From contig JAEYOP010000017.1 in NCBI GenBank assembly GCA_023411575.1, forward strand, positions 1 through 64,000: a DNA stretch of 64,000 nucleotides, given 5' to 3'. Shown here piece by piece: positions 16,542 to 26,098 of the stretch; the first letter of the stretch is position 1; each line of letters starts with the position of its first letter. A program made the translations under genes and the position numbers. The notes beneath the pieces are model-generated. The model was not told the origin of the DNA and searched no databases. It saw only the letters and a program-made list of their open reading frames with translations. The stretch is from Bacillota bacterium (GTDB lineage: Bacteria > Bacillota > Clostridia > Acetivibrionales > DTU013).

Positions 16542-17282
16542 CTATTCGATCCCTTTGTTTCCATAGACCCGGATGTGGTATTTGTATTCGTCGGAGCGGT
16601 AAACGGACCTTTCATACAAAAGGTTCAGCCCCGACCCGGTGTGCATCTGGCTTTTGATTTTCAGGACGGGAATGCCCGCCGCCAGGTTGAGAAGCTCCTT
16701 TTCCTCCCTGGAGGGCTTGCTCGCCTCCACCGAGTTGTCTATATAATCGATGACGTGCTGGAATTCTTCGCGGAGGATCTTGTACAGGGACGAGGTCAGG
16801 TTGAACTTTTCAAGGCCGGGGCAGTACGCCTCCGGTATGAAGTCCTGTTCAATTCCGACGGGAATATTGTTCGCCAGCCGGAGCCGTTTGATATTGTATA
16901 TCTGCGGATTGTCCTTCAGGCCCAGGATGCCGCGAACCGTTTCGTCCGCTTCCTCCTTGCCGAAATAAAGGATTTTGGTGGAAGGCACCATTCCTTTTTG
17001 GGCGACGGTGTCCGAAAAGCTCATGATGTTTTTCTGCTCGATCTTGCTCCGGGCAACGAAGGTTCCCCTTCCCTTTTCCCGGTACAGCACGCCCTCGTTG
17101 ACCAGGTTGTTCAGCGCCTGGCGCACGGTCATGCGGCTGATGTTCAATACCTCGCACAATTCCCGCTCCGAGGGGATGCTGCTGCCTTCAAGGTATTCCC
17201 CCTGCCGGATCTTGTCCGTAATAATGCTTTTCAACTGGTAATAGACAGGGATGGGACTCTTTTTATCGATATACATGTTCAT
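16542..17282 (-). CDS. GntR/UTRA-family regulator, NagR/YvoA-like
   Basis: A 246-aa repressor. Residues about 1-75 form the winged helix of the GntR family (PSERELCEVLNISRMTVRQALNNLVNEG, then the wing REKGRGTFVA). The rest is a UTRA domain, which in NagR/YvoA/DasR binds amino-sugar phosphates. Start taken at 17282; 17276 (MYIDKK) is nearly as good, with GAGG at a longer spacing. It is followed directly by the operator and promoter of the SIS-ROK-nagA operon. The expected model is repression relieved by GlcN6P or GlcNAc6P. That effector is inferred from the family. Confidence 0.88.
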   Translation of the reverse strand: MNMYIDKKSPIPVYYQLKSIITDKIRQGEYLEGSSIPSERELCEVLNISRMTVRQALNNLVNEGVLYREKGRGTFVARSKIEQKNIMSFSDTVAQKGMVPSTKILYFGKEEADETVRGILGLKDNPQIYNIKRLRLANNIPVGIEQDFIPEAYCPGLEKFNLTSSLYKILREEFQHVIDYIDNSVEASKPSREEKELLNLAAGIPVLKIKSQMHTGSGLNLLYERSVYRSDEYKYHIRVYGNKGIE

Positions 17283-17387
17283 CGTGCCTCGATTCCGATT
17301 TTCCCGCGGTAACGCCAAATTGTCGAAACCGGCGCAGATCGGACAGGACCGGCGCCGGCTTCTCCTTTTTATATTCTTTGTCCGTTA

Positions 17388-18668
17388 TTACTTGATCGTT
17401 TTTTTGCCGCCCATGTACATCCGCAGCGGTTCGGGGATATTGACGGACCCGTCCGCGTTCAGGTTGTTTTCCAAAAATGCGATCAGCATGCGCGGCGGTG
17501 CGACAACCGTATTGTTCAGGGTGTGGGCGTAATAGTTCCCGGTCTCCTTGTTCCTTATGCGGATGCCGAGGCGTCTGGCCTGCGCGTCGCCCAGGTTCGA
17601 ACAGCTGCCGATCTCGAAATATTTCTGCTGGCGCGGCGACCACGCCTCCACGTCGATGCTCTTGACCTTCAGGTCCGCCAGGTCCCCCGAGCAGCATTCC
17701 AGCGTGCGTACGGGAATATCCAGGGAGCGGAAGAAGTCCACGGTATTCTGGTACAGCTTTTCGAACCACTCCGGGCTTTCCTCCGGTTTGCAGACAACGA
17801 TCATTTCCTGCTTCTCGAACTGATGTATGCGGTACACGCCGCGTTCTTCTATGCCGTGGGCGCCGACTTCCTTCCGGAAGCAGGGGGAGTAGCTGGTCAA
17901 TGCCTGGGGCAGTTGATCCTCGTCCAGAATCGTGTCGATAAACTTGCCGATCATGGAGTGTTCGCTGGTCCCGATCAGGTACAGGTCCTCTCCTTCGATC
18001 TTGTACATCATGTTTTCCATTTCCGTGAAGCTCATGACCCCCGTAACCACTTCGCTGCGGATCATGAACGGCGGTATATAATAGGTAAAACCCCTGTCGA
18101 TCATAAAATCCCGGGCGTAGGAAAGGATCCCCGAATGCAGGCGCGCAATGTCGCCGCAGAGATAATAGAAGCCGTTGCCGCTGGTTTTCCTTGCGCTGTC
18201 CAGATCGATGCCCCGCAGCTTTTCCATGATTTCAACATGGTAGGGAATTTCAAAATCCGGCGCCGCCGGCTCGCCATACCGCTCCACTTCGACGTTTTCG
18301 CTGTCGTCCCGGCCGATGGGCACGGAGCTGTCGATGAGGTTGGGAATCACCAGCATCCTTTCCTTGATTTCGGCGGAAAGCTTCTCTTCCAGCTTTTCCA
18401 GGTCCGCCAGTTCATTTGTTATCTCAACCACCCTGGCCTTGTTCTTTTCCGCTTCTTCCTTCATTCCCTTTGCCATCAGGTAGCCGATTTCCTTGCTGAT
18501 GGAATTGCGCTGGCTTCGGATTTCATCGCACCGGGTCTTCGCCTCCCGGAATTGCCTGTCTTTTTCAAGGACTTCGTCCACCAGGACCAGCTTGTGCTCC
18601 TGGAATTTCTTCCGGATGTTTTCTTTGACCAGTTCCGGATTCGATCGTACCAATTTCATGTCCAGCAT
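17388..18668 (-). CDS. serS: Serine--tRNA ligase
   Basis: A 426-aa class II aminoacyl-tRNA synthetase that charges tRNA-Ser. The N-terminal about 100 residues form the long coiled-coil arm (KKFQEHKLVLVDEVLEKDR onward). Class II motif 2 is FRKEVGAHG, and motif 3 lies in the RMLIAFLENN region. The seryl-specific EIGSCSNLGDAQARR stretch is present. Start at 18668 has GGGAGG. The leader is only about 30 bases, so there is no room for a T-box riboswitch. The gene stands alone between the GntR gene and the rhomboid gene. It is close in sequence features to a full functional enzyme; I cannot tell whether the genome has a second serS. Confidence 0.95.
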   Translation of the reverse strand: MLDMKLVRSNPELVKENIRKKFQEHKLVLVDEVLEKDRQFREAKTRCDEIRSQRNSISKEIGYLMAKGMKEEAEKNKARVVEITNELADLEKLEEKLSAEIKERMLVIPNLIDSSVPIGRDDSENVEVERYGEPAAPDFEIPYHVEIMEKLRGIDLDSARKTSGNGFYYLCGDIARLHSGILSYARDFMIDRGFTYYIPPFMIRSEVVTGVMSFTEMENMMYKIEGEDLYLIGTSEHSMIGKFIDTILDEDQLPQALTSYSPCFRKEVGAHGIEERGVYRIHQFEKQEMIVVCKPEESPEWFEKLYQNTVDFFRSLDIPVRTLECCSGDLADLKVKSIDVEAWSPRQQKYFEIGSCSNLGDAQARRLGIRIRNKETGNYYAHTLNNTVVAPPRMLIAFLENNLNADGSVNIPEPLRMYMGGKKTIK

Positions 18669-18703
18669 ATTCTTTCCTCCCGGATCCATATGAGTTAACG
18701 ATA

Positions 18704-18731
18704 ATTATATACTACTCTCCCATGTTTTCAA
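18704..18731 (-). promoter_or_regulatory. Promoter of serS
   Basis: The - strand reads TTGAAA (18731-18726), a 16-base spacer and a perfect TATAAT (18709-18704), giving a short leader before the serS start. Confidence 0.65.
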
Positions 18732-18784
18732 GGAGTTTTTTCTTCGAGATTCAAAATCCGGCCTGCATCCTTCCTGCTCCTCCC

Positions 18785-20329
18785 TTACTGCACCCCGCTG
18801 AGAATTTCTTCGATCTGCTCCAATTGTTCGCCGGAAGCCCCGGCATCCCTGGCCGCCTGGAACTCCCGCTTCGCCAGGTCGTATTCCTGCTTGTTCGTAT
18901 AAACGATTCCCAACATGTAATGCCCGTTGATCGGGTCGAGGTCGGCCAGGCTTTTCGCGTGTACCACCGCTTCGTCATATTTCCCGGACATGATCTCCGC
19001 TTTGGACAGGGTCCACAGCACGGAGCTTTTTGTGTCCGTTCCTCCCGACTTCATGTCCAGTATGTCCTCGGCCAGTGTTTCCGCCTTCTCCCAGTTCTGG
19101 GCCTGGTCCAGCTTCTCCAGCTCGCTTATCCTCAGCACAATCCGGTTCTGGGTGCCGTTAAAGCCGTACAGCAGGACGGCGCAAGCAATGACCGCCGCTA
19201 AGGCCGCGTGGAGAAAACGGTTGGTATACCAGCGCTTCAGCCGGGCGGCGGCAACCGTCCCGGAGGCCAGAAAACCCCCGATGAGCCCGCCGATGTGGGC
19301 GTAATTGTCGATTCCCGACTTGGAGAAACCATAGACCAGATTGATGAAAATGGTGACAAGGACGTTATATCCGAAAGCTCTTTTAAACAAAACCGGCTTT
19401 TCCAGTCCGAAGTAGAGCAGTGCCCCCAGCAGTCCGAAAATGGCTCCTGAGGCGCCGACGCTGGGATTCGGGGAAAACGCGAAGCTCAGAAGGTTTCCCA
19501 GTATCCCCGCGGTGAAATAGACCGCCAGGAACCTTGCCTTTCCGAAGATTTTCTCCACGCTTGCGCCAACCGCATACAGAGAGTAGCAGTTGATGGCCAG
19601 ATGGACAAGGTTCGCGTGCAGGAAAACCGGTGTGACAAACCTCCAGTATTCCCCCTGGAGAATGTTGAGGTTCATTTTGGCGCCAAACCGGTGCAGCAGT
19701 TCTCCGTAGCTTGCGCCCGACTGCATGGAATACAGGTACAGCAGCCCGGCAACAAGGATATTCAGAGCGATCAGCCCATAGGTAACCACAGGTGTCCCGG
19801 CCTTGTATTCCAGCCTGTGCTCCTCTGCTTTTTTCCGGGACAGCTCTCCGATATCCGTCATTTCCCCGGGTACGCCCTTCGCAAGGATCTCCCTGACGAC
19901 CCGCCCTATTCCGAAATCCCCCACCGGAGTCCTGTAATACCGGGTCATCGTTCCCGATGAAAGGTCGATTCCAAGACATTTCAGGAATTTTTTCCGCATG
20001 GCGCTTTGCGTCTGTCCGGACTCGATGGCCTGGAGCTTATCCTGCTGCGGCGCGTGGTCAAACAGAAACACATCAACAAAGTATTGCGCCGCTCCGGCCT
20101 CCAGACCGGACAAAATCCGTTCGTTCTGCTCCAGCCTGGCCCTGATTTCGTCGGCGGAAAATCGATCCCCGTCCAGGAGCTCCAGGACCATAAAGCTTCC
20201 GAAGGAATTGCCGACCAGGATATTGACGGCGCCCTCCAGCCGCAGATTGCCGTTTTCATCCTGCGCCGGCATGTAGTCCTTTTCAAGGATCAGCGCCTTG
20301 AGCAGGGCATTTGTAAATTGTTCCTTCAT
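18785..20329 (-). CDS. Rhomboid-family intramembrane serine protease with TPR tail
   Basis: A 514-aa membrane protein. Residues about 1-170 are a cytoplasmic domain seen in Gram-positive rhomboids. Membrane segments run from about 180 to 395. The catalytic serine is S294 in GASGAIFG, and the histidine is H345 in NYAHIGGLIGGF; LVHLAINCYSLY is the usual helix-2 signature. The C-terminal about 115 residues form TPR-like helix pairs (YDEAVVHAKSLADLDPINGHYMLG is replaced here by the description of residues about 455-478). Rhomboids cut membrane proteins within the bilayer; the target is unknown. Organisation resembles YqgP/GluP. Confidence 0.88.
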   Translation of the reverse strand: MKEQFTNALLKALILEKDYMPAQDENGNLRLEGAVNILVGNSFGSFMVLELLDGDRFSADEIRARLEQNERILSGLEAGAAQYFVDVFLFDHAPQQDKLQAIESGQTQSAMRKKFLKCLGIDLSSGTMTRYYRTPVGDFGIGRVVREILAKGVPGEMTDIGELSRKKAEEHRLEYKAGTPVVTYGLIALNILVAGLLYLYSMQSGASYGELLHRFGAKMNLNILQGEYWRFVTPVFLHANLVHLAINCYSLYAVGASVEKIFGKARFLAVYFTAGILGNLLSFAFSPNPSVGASGAIFGLLGALLYFGLEKPVLFKRAFGYNVLVTIFINLVYGFSKSGIDNYAHIGGLIGGFLASGTVAAARLKRWYTNRFLHAALAAVIACAVLLYGFNGTQNRIVLRISELEKLDQAQNWEKAETLAEDILDMKSGGTDTKSSVLWTLSKAEIMSGKYDEAVVHAKSLADLDPINGHYMLGIVYTNKQEYDLAKREFQAARDAGASGEQLEQIEEILSGVQ

Positions 20330-20381
20330 AATCCTTCTCCCTGTTTAACCTTTTTCTTCATAGGTTTCCCTCCCGCACTTT

Positions 20382-21035
20382 TTATCGTTGGGCGATCAGG
20401 AAATTGATTTTCGTACCCTGGCTGGAAAAAAGCTTCTCGTGCTCGGTTTCAATATTGGGTTCAAACCCGCTTGCATGCAGGTCATTGGTTTGATAGACGA
20501 TCCGGAAGCCGCATTGCCCGAAGTATCCGACGGAATCCGTAAAGAGCGGCAGGTCGTCCGTTTTGAACCAGATCTGACCGCCCGGCGCCAAAAAAGTCTT
20601 GTACTTCTCCAACTGCACCGGATGGGTCAGGCGCCTTTTTTTCAGCGTATTCCTGCTCCACGGGTTGCAGAAATTGATGAAAATCCGGTGAACGGCGTCG
20701 TTCTCGTCCAGCATTTTGTGGATCAGCATGATTTCCTGGGACATCAGCGCAATATTGCCCGTACTCCGGTTGGCCGCAGCGTATTCGCTTTCTATTTTCT
20801 GCTTCGCACGGATCAGCACTTCATCCTTGATGTCGATCGCAAGGAAGTTTTTCTCCGGGGTGGACGAAGCAAGCTTCGCTATGAAGCCCCCTTTGCCGCA
20901 GCCCAACTCCAGCCAGAGCTCCCGGTCCTCTTCAAACACGGTATGCCACTTGCCGCGGTATTCCTCCGGATTTTTGATAAAAAAGCCGCACGCCTCCAGG
21001 GTCGGTCTTGCCCAGGCAATTTTTCTCAGTCGCAT
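20382..21035 (-). CDS. trmB: tRNA (guanine-N7)-methyltransferase
   Basis: A 217-aa SAM-dependent enzyme that methylates G46 of tRNA at N7. The SAM-binding loop is LELGCGKGGFIAKLA. The later INFCNPWSRNTLKKRRLTHP stretch corresponds to the NFSDPWPK-K-RHxKRRL signature of TrmB, here with C-N instead of S-D before PW. The end shows TEHEKLFSSQG, similar to the family's T-x-YE-x-K-F. Length is normal. It is on the same strand as the rhomboid gene, 52 bases upstream of it, and may share its transcript. Confidence 0.93.
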   Translation of the reverse strand: MRLRKIAWARPTLEACGFFIKNPEEYRGKWHTVFEEDRELWLELGCGKGGFIAKLASSTPEKNFLAIDIKDEVLIRAKQKIESEYAAANRSTGNIALMSQEIMLIHKMLDENDAVHRIFINFCNPWSRNTLKKRRLTHPVQLEKYKTFLAPGGQIWFKTDDLPLFTDSVGYFGQCGFRIVYQTNDLHASGFEPNIETEHEKLFSSQGTKINFLIAQR

Positions 21036-21136
21036 CAGAAAGCCCCTTGCAATCAGTTTGCCTCACAAGTATATCAAATCCGACCCCCTCTCTTCAAGAA
21101 AAAGGGAATAAATATGTTTTGTCCTCCCTGCCCGCC

Positions 21137-22117
21137 TTACTCCGCCAGGGCTTTTACTTCCCGGTACTTCTTCAGGTCGGTAAAAAGCTCGCCGAGGTAA
21201 GGATTCCTCTTTGTTTTGACGACCTTGTAGATCATGTAGCCCAGCATAGCGATATTGGACAGCAGCGCCAGAAAGCTTACGATGAACAATGCCGTCGGAC
21301 TGTACGAGGAGGATACCGCAAACGCGCCTTTATCGATAAACGCGGGAAAGGTCTGGGCAAACATACACCACAGCGCCAGCGTCTGGGCACGGTGCTGCAG
21401 CCAGGCCCCCTTCCCCAGGGTAAACGCGCAAAGCGTCGGAGCCAGCAGCAGCGCAAAGCCGCAATACCAGGAGTGGCCCGGCAGGCAGTTGTAGGTATAG
21501 GCAAAGTTCCACAGGTCATAGGCGATGATCCAGAACCAGAGCATATCCGGCCACAGCATATCCTTGCTGCCGTCCTTGGCGGTCTTTTTCCGGATGCAGA
21601 TCCCGAACCACCCGGTAATGGTGATGATGTTGAGAATCCCGGCAGCGCCGTTCATGAAGTTCCAGGGACCGCCGAGCACATACATGGAGCCGTCCGCCAG
21701 CTGTCCGCCCCCCGGATACTGGAGCCCCACCTGGATATCGCGGGCTACGGCCTCCAGGATGTTGATGGCCAGGATCAGCGGAGGGAAGCACAGGGCCCAT
21801 TTCTTGTCCGCCAGCCTCCATTCCCTGCCGGTCAGTTTGTTTTTCCCGCCGACGTGCCGGATGCACCAGAAGCCGATGCAGCCCGCTGTCGAGGAATACA
21901 CCTTGGCCAGGTGGAACCAGTCGGTATAGGTCGAGCTGCTCAATACGGTAAACCACAAAACGGAAAGCCCCGCGGGCAGAACCACAAAGCAGAAAAAACC
22001 GACGTACTTCCATCTCCGGGATACCTCGTTCAGACCGAAAAGCGCAATGAAAACCAGGATCCAGACGCCCCATACGCTCAGAAACGACGCCCCCTCGGCG
22101 TAATTGAAAACAAACAT
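21137..22117 (-). CDS. Multi-pass membrane protein (DUF5692-like)
   Basis: A 326-aa integral membrane protein with about nine hydrophobic segments and no motif linking it to a reaction. Start at 22117 (MFVFNYAEG) has a strong AGGAGGGG site; the frame is open to 22156. Recognisable stretches are INILEAVARDIQVG, GPWNFMNGAAGILN and IAYDLWNFAYTYNCLPGHSWYCG. They are rich in Trp, Asn, Tyr and Cys, and fit the uncharacterised DUF5692 family as I recall it. Neighbours (trmB, hypA) give no clue. Function unknown. Confidence 0.6.
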   Translation of the reverse strand: MFVFNYAEGASFLSVWGVWILVFIALFGLNEVSRRWKYVGFFCFVVLPAGLSVLWFTVLSSSTYTDWFHLAKVYSSTAGCIGFWCIRHVGGKNKLTGREWRLADKKWALCFPPLILAINILEAVARDIQVGLQYPGGGQLADGSMYVLGGPWNFMNGAAGILNIITITGWFGICIRKKTAKDGSKDMLWPDMLWFWIIAYDLWNFAYTYNCLPGHSWYCGFALLLAPTLCAFTLGKGAWLQHRAQTLALWCMFAQTFPAFIDKGAFAVSSSYSPTALFIVSFLALLSNIAMLGYMIYKVVKTKRNPYLGELFTDLKKYREVKALAE

Positions 22118-22186
22118 GCAATCCCCTCCTTTATAAATTAGCGCATTTTGTTCCATTCATAAAGTCAACCAGCACAACAGGTTATA

Positions 22187-22528
22187 TTAGCACGCCACAA
22201 TCTCCTTGATCCTGAACTCCCTGCCGCATAGCAGCTCCGGCTCTTCGCTTCCGCAGGCCGGGCATTTGCCTTTGCTCTCCAGAAAGTTAAAAACACGGCT
22301 GCACTTTTTGCATAAGGCGTTGCCAGGCAGCACCTCTATTTTCAGTTTCGTATCCTGCAGCATCGTTCCGTCGGCAGCCGCCGGATAGCACGCTTCCACA
22401 TATCTGGGAATCACGGAGGAAAGCTCGCCGATCTGGAGCACCAGGGTGTCGATCCGGGTAATTCCATTTGCTTTTGCAAAGCTCTCAACGGTTTTGACTA
22501 CTTCTATCACTACGCCCAATTCATGCAA
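22187..22528 (-). CDS. hypA: HypA-like nickel metallochaperone
   Basis: A 113-aa protein matching HypA, which carries nickel to NiFe hydrogenase and sometimes other nickel enzymes. It starts with TTG, decoded MHE, so the nickel-binding His2 is kept; a GGAGAAG site lies upstream. The zinc loop has two CxxC pairs (CKKC and CPAC). It is the third gene of a unit with hypB and a large FeS/flavin oxidoreductase. No hydrogenase subunit or HypCDEF gene is present in the window. Confidence 0.88.
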   Translation of the reverse strand: MHELGVVIEVVKTVESFAKANGITRIDTLVLQIGELSSVIPRYVEACYPAAADGTMLQDTKLKIEVLPGNALCKKCSRVFNFLESKGKCPACGSEEPELLCGREFRIKEIVAC

Positions 22529-22603
22529 AAACGCTCACTTCTCCTCTGCCGCTTTTCTTACCGGCCTTTACGCCGTTTCTCTCGCGTTTCCCGCCCATTT
22601 TCC

Positions 22604-25303
22604 TCACCTGGCTTTTTCACCGGAAAAGATCGATTTTAAAGGCTTCACCGCCTTTTTTACAGCAATCCTCACCTTGCGCTTCAAGGCATATTTCACGACC
22701 ATGGGCTTCAAATCGCGATATTCCGGGTTTTGCCCGTCATACCGCCTTACCAGCTTAATGGCGTCGAATTTGCATCTTGTCGTACAGGCGCCGCAGCCTA
22801 CGCAGAGGAATTCATCCACCACCGTGGCGCCGCAGCTAAGGCAGCGCTCCGTTTCCTTCCGGACCTGCTCCTGCGTAAAGGTGCCCCGCCGGTCCCTGAA
22901 AGAATCCCTGCCTGCCGCGCCGTCGGCGTGGCCTGCCTTTTGTCTCGGGATATGGTCGTAGCCGCCCAGCTCGAGGTTCTCCTTATCCAGCGCCCGGTAG
23001 GCTCTTTGGGTGCGGCCAAGAACCAGACTCTGTCCGGGCTGGACAAAGCGATGGATCGAAATGGCGCCCTCCTTGCCCATGGCGATGGCGTCGATGGCAA
23101 ACTTCGGTCCGGCCAGGGCGTCCCCGCCGGCGAACAGGTCGGGCTCACCGGTCTGGTATGTGACCGGATCCGCTTTGATGGTCCCGTTGGGGTTCAATTC
23201 CGCTTTGCTCTCCGCAAGCAGGCCGCCCCACTCCATCGCCTGGCCTACCGATACCAGGACATTATCCGCCTGGAGGATCCTGGTTTCCGTTTCATCGTAT
23301 GCGGGACGGAACCGTTTATTCTCGTCAAAGACGGAAAGGCATTTCATGAATTCTACTCCCGTGACACGTCCGTCCTCTGTGAGGATCCGTTTGGGTCCCC
23401 AGGAATTGCAAAGGACAACGCCTTCCGCCAGCGCTTCTTCGACTTCCTCTTCCAGCGCCGGCATTTCCTCCCGGCTTTCCAGGCAGACCAGTTCCACCCC
23501 GGAGGAACCGGCGCGTACGGCTGTCCGGGCAACGTCGATGGCAACGTTTCCGCCGCCGATTACGATCGTTTTCCCCTGCAGCTTCACCCCGCCATCCAGG
23601 CTGACCCGGTGCAGGAAATCGACGCCGGTGATCACGCCTTCGGCCTCTTCCCCTTCAATAGTGAGCTTCCTGCCCGCCTGGGCGCCGACTGCGAGATAGA
23701 AGGCCTCATATCCCTGGCTTCTCAGGTCTTTCAGACTTACATCCCTTCCGACCTCCACCCCGGTTCGGAACTCCACGCCCATTTCCTTCAAGATGTCGAT
23801 TTCGGCACGGACAACCTCCTTCTCCAGCCGGAAGGAAGGAATGCCGAAGGTCAGCATGCCGCCGAGGGCTTTCTGTTTTTCAAACACCGTCACCCTGTAT
23901 CCGTCCACGGCCAGGTAGTAAGCGCAGGACAGACCGGCGGGACCCGCGCCGACCACTGCGATTTTCTTCCCATAGCTGTGTTTTGCTTTGGGAACAAAAC
24001 GATGTTCCTGCTTCAAGTCCTGTTCTGCGATGAATTTTTTAATATCGTCAATCGCAATGGGATCGTCAATGTCGCCTCTTGTGCACGCCGATTCGCAGTA
24101 CCGCGGACAAACGCGCCCGCATACCGCCGGAAATGGATTTTCCTTTTTGATCAACTCCAGCGCTTCGATATATTTCCCCTGGGCCGCCAGCTTGATATAG
24201 CCCTGTATGCCGATATGCGCCGGGCATTCCGCCTTGCAGGGACTGGAGCCGGTATCGGCAACGACTTCCCGGTTGGTCCGGTAATCCGGATTAAACTTGT
24301 CCGGCCCCCATTCCGTATCATAAGGAAGCTCCCTCTTCTTTTCGGGAAAAGGGGTTTTGGCGCAGATCTTCTGACCCAGCTTCAGTGCATTCGTAGGGCA
24401 ATTCTCGACGCATTCTCCGCAGGCGACGCATTTATCCTTGTCCACCTGGGAAATATAGTTGGACCGCACCATATCGGGATTTACGAACATATTGGCGATT
24501 CGCAGGGCAAAGCAGGAGCATCCGCAGCAATTGCAGATCGCATGGGTTTTCCCCGGGCCGTCCAGGTTCGGGATGCTGTGCATCAGTCCGTTTTCTTCCG
24601 CCCTCTTTATGATTTCGAACGCTTCCTCCCGGGTAATCTGCCGGCCTCTTCCCGTACGGATATAGTATTCGGCGGCATGCCCCAGCTGGATGCACATGTC
24701 TTCCTTCAAATGGCCGCAGCCTTCTCCCATTGCTTCCCTTGACGTACGGCAGGAGCAGTCTGAAACCGAGAAAATGCTGTTGTCGTTGAGGTATTTGGAA
24801 ACCTCCTCGTAGGACGCCCTTCTGGTTTCGCCGGAAATGGAGCGTTCGATGGGGATGACGCGCATGGGGCCCGTTCCCACCGGAAAAATCCCCGCGCCAG
24901 CGGGGCCCTTCAATTTTCCGTATTCGTCGAAGGCTTTGGCGATCTGGGGATATTTCCGGACATTTTCCCGGTTGTTGACCAGCATTTCCATATGGCCCGG
25001 CACCCATACGTCGTGCCAGTATTGGTTGACGCCGTCGATGGCATTGACAAACGCGGCGCCGGCAACCGCCAGCTCCCACAGGAGCTTCTCCGTTTCCTCC
25101 ACGGATTTGCCGCACAGCGGGGCGATTTCCCGCGCGCTCTTCGGTTCGCGGAACCCCAGGCAAAGCCCTGCCTCCGCCATTTCCTCCGTAACCACCGGCT
25201 CCAGGATGTAGTACTCCGGACGCTCCGGCGTTATTTCATCTTTTGAGCCGCGTTTTGTCCTGCTGATCTTGTTCGCCAGCTCCAATACCCGTTCTTTTGC
25301 CAT
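22604..25303 (-). CDS. Large 4Fe-4S/FAD oxidoreductase, GltD-like core
   Basis: An 899-aa cytosolic electron-transfer protein. Residues about 1-270 hold a winged-helix-like start and a Cys-rich part (SVSDCSCRTSREAMGEGC; ICNCCGCSC). A ferredoxin motif (CVACGECVENCP) follows near 295. About 345-440 resembles the FeS part of glutamate synthase small subunit (CKAECPAHIGIQGYI; CGRVCPRYCESAC). The flavin/NAD(P)H core has AVVGAGPAGLSCAYYLA and IVIGGGNVAIDVARTA. The C-terminus has another cluster domain (CVGCGACTTRCKFDAI). It lies between hypB and hypA, so it probably acts with them. The physiological partner is unknown. RBS GAGGGGG precedes the ATG. Confidence 0.8.
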   Translation of the reverse strand: MAKERVLELANKISRTKRGSKDEITPERPEYYILEPVVTEEMAEAGLCLGFREPKSAREIAPLCGKSVEETEKLLWELAVAGAAFVNAIDGVNQYWHDVWVPGHMEMLVNNRENVRKYPQIAKAFDEYGKLKGPAGAGIFPVGTGPMRVIPIERSISGETRRASYEEVSKYLNDNSIFSVSDCSCRTSREAMGEGCGHLKEDMCIQLGHAAEYYIRTGRGRQITREEAFEIIKRAEENGLMHSIPNLDGPGKTHAICNCCGCSCFALRIANMFVNPDMVRSNYISQVDKDKCVACGECVENCPTNALKLGQKICAKTPFPEKKRELPYDTEWGPDKFNPDYRTNREVVADTGSSPCKAECPAHIGIQGYIKLAAQGKYIEALELIKKENPFPAVCGRVCPRYCESACTRGDIDDPIAIDDIKKFIAEQDLKQEHRFVPKAKHSYGKKIAVVGAGPAGLSCAYYLAVDGYRVTVFEKQKALGGMLTFGIPSFRLEKEVVRAEIDILKEMGVEFRTGVEVGRDVSLKDLRSQGYEAFYLAVGAQAGRKLTIEGEEAEGVITGVDFLHRVSLDGGVKLQGKTIVIGGGNVAIDVARTAVRAGSSGVELVCLESREEMPALEEEVEEALAEGVVLCNSWGPKRILTEDGRVTGVEFMKCLSVFDENKRFRPAYDETETRILQADNVLVSVGQAMEWGGLLAESKAELNPNGTIKADPVTYQTGEPDLFAGGDALAGPKFAIDAIAMGKEGAISIHRFVQPGQSLVLGRTQRAYRALDKENLELGGYDHIPRQKAGHADGAAGRDSFRDRRGTFTQEQVRKETERCLSCGATVVDEFLCVGCGACTTRCKFDAIKLVRRYDGQNPEYRDLKPMVVKYALKRKVRIAVKKAVKPLKSIFSGEKAR

Positions 25304-25354
25304 GGCTGCAGCCCCCTCAAAAAAATTTCGGCGCCCTGCCGTTTTATCTTCTTT

Positions 25355-26026
25355 TTATTTTTCTTTCCACTGCTTCACTTCGGAACGGAGCCAATCGGCC
25401 CACCCGTCGACGCCCTCGCCGGTTTTTGCCGAAATCGGAATAACCCTGATTGCCGGGTTCAATTTCCTTACGCGCTCCTTCACGGCTTCCAGGTCAAAAT
25501 CGAAATACTCCATTGCGTCGATTTTATTGATCAGCAATACATCGACCTTCGAAAACATGAGCGGATATTTGAGCGGCTTGTCGTCCCCCTCCGGCACGCT
25601 CAGGATCATGGCGTTCCGGGAAGCGCCCGTGTCAAATTCCGCCGGGCAGATCAGGTTTCCTATGTTCTCCAGGATAATCATATCCAGCTCTTCCGTTCCA
25701 AGGCCGGACAGGCCCTGTCCGGTCATATCCGCATCGAGATGGCACATCCCGCCCGTATGCAGCTGGATGACCCTCGACCCCGTCCGGGCGACCGTACGGG
25801 CATCGACGTCCGAATCGATATCGGCTTCCAGCACGCCGATGCGCATTTCTTCCTTTAAAACATGGATGGTTTTTAAAATGGCGGTGGTTTTCCCCGAGCC
25901 GGGGGAGGACATCAAATTCAGCAGAAAAACGCCTTTGCTTTTCAGTTCCTGCCGGAGGGAATCCGCCCGGCGGTCATTGTTCGCAAACACGCTTTGCCTG
26001 ATTTCCAGGATTTTAAAAGAATCCAT
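25355..26026 (-). CDS. hypB: HypB-like GTPase for nickel insertion
   Basis: A 223-aa SIMIBI-class GTPase. Start taken at 26026 (MDSFKILEIRQ), with GGAGAG at correct spacing; an ATG at 26041 lacks a site. The Walker A loop is SSPGSGKTT, the G4-like motif is NKIDAME, and the metal site C-H lies in GGMCHLDADM. The N-terminus has neither a His-rich stretch nor the CXXCGC motif, so nickel storage is unlikely. HypB works with HypA to load nickel enzymes. First gene of the hypB-oxidoreductase-hypA unit. Confidence 0.92.
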   Translation of the reverse strand: MDSFKILEIRQSVFANNDRRADSLRQELKSKGVFLLNLMSSPGSGKTTAILKTIHVLKEEMRIGVLEADIDSDVDARTVARTGSRVIQLHTGGMCHLDADMTGQGLSGLGTEELDMIILENIGNLICPAEFDTGASRNAMILSVPEGDDKPLKYPLMFSKVDVLLINKIDAMEYFDFDLEAVKERVRKLNPAIRVIPISAKTGEGVDGWADWLRSEVKQWKEK

Positions 26027-26098
26027 CTTCGTTCTCTCCATTTTCCGCCTGTCAGCAGGCTTTCGTCCGAGGGGCATTGAGGATGATCCTTCGTTAAA

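Noticed and set aside
18669..18784. T-box riboswitch before serS
   Set aside because: The predicted promoter leaves a leader of only about 30 bases, and no T-box sequence or terminator is present.
22604..25303. Glutamate synthase small subunit (GltD)
   Set aside because: Only the central part is GltD-like; the extra N- and C-terminal iron-sulphur regions and the hyp neighbours argue for another role, and no gltB is present.
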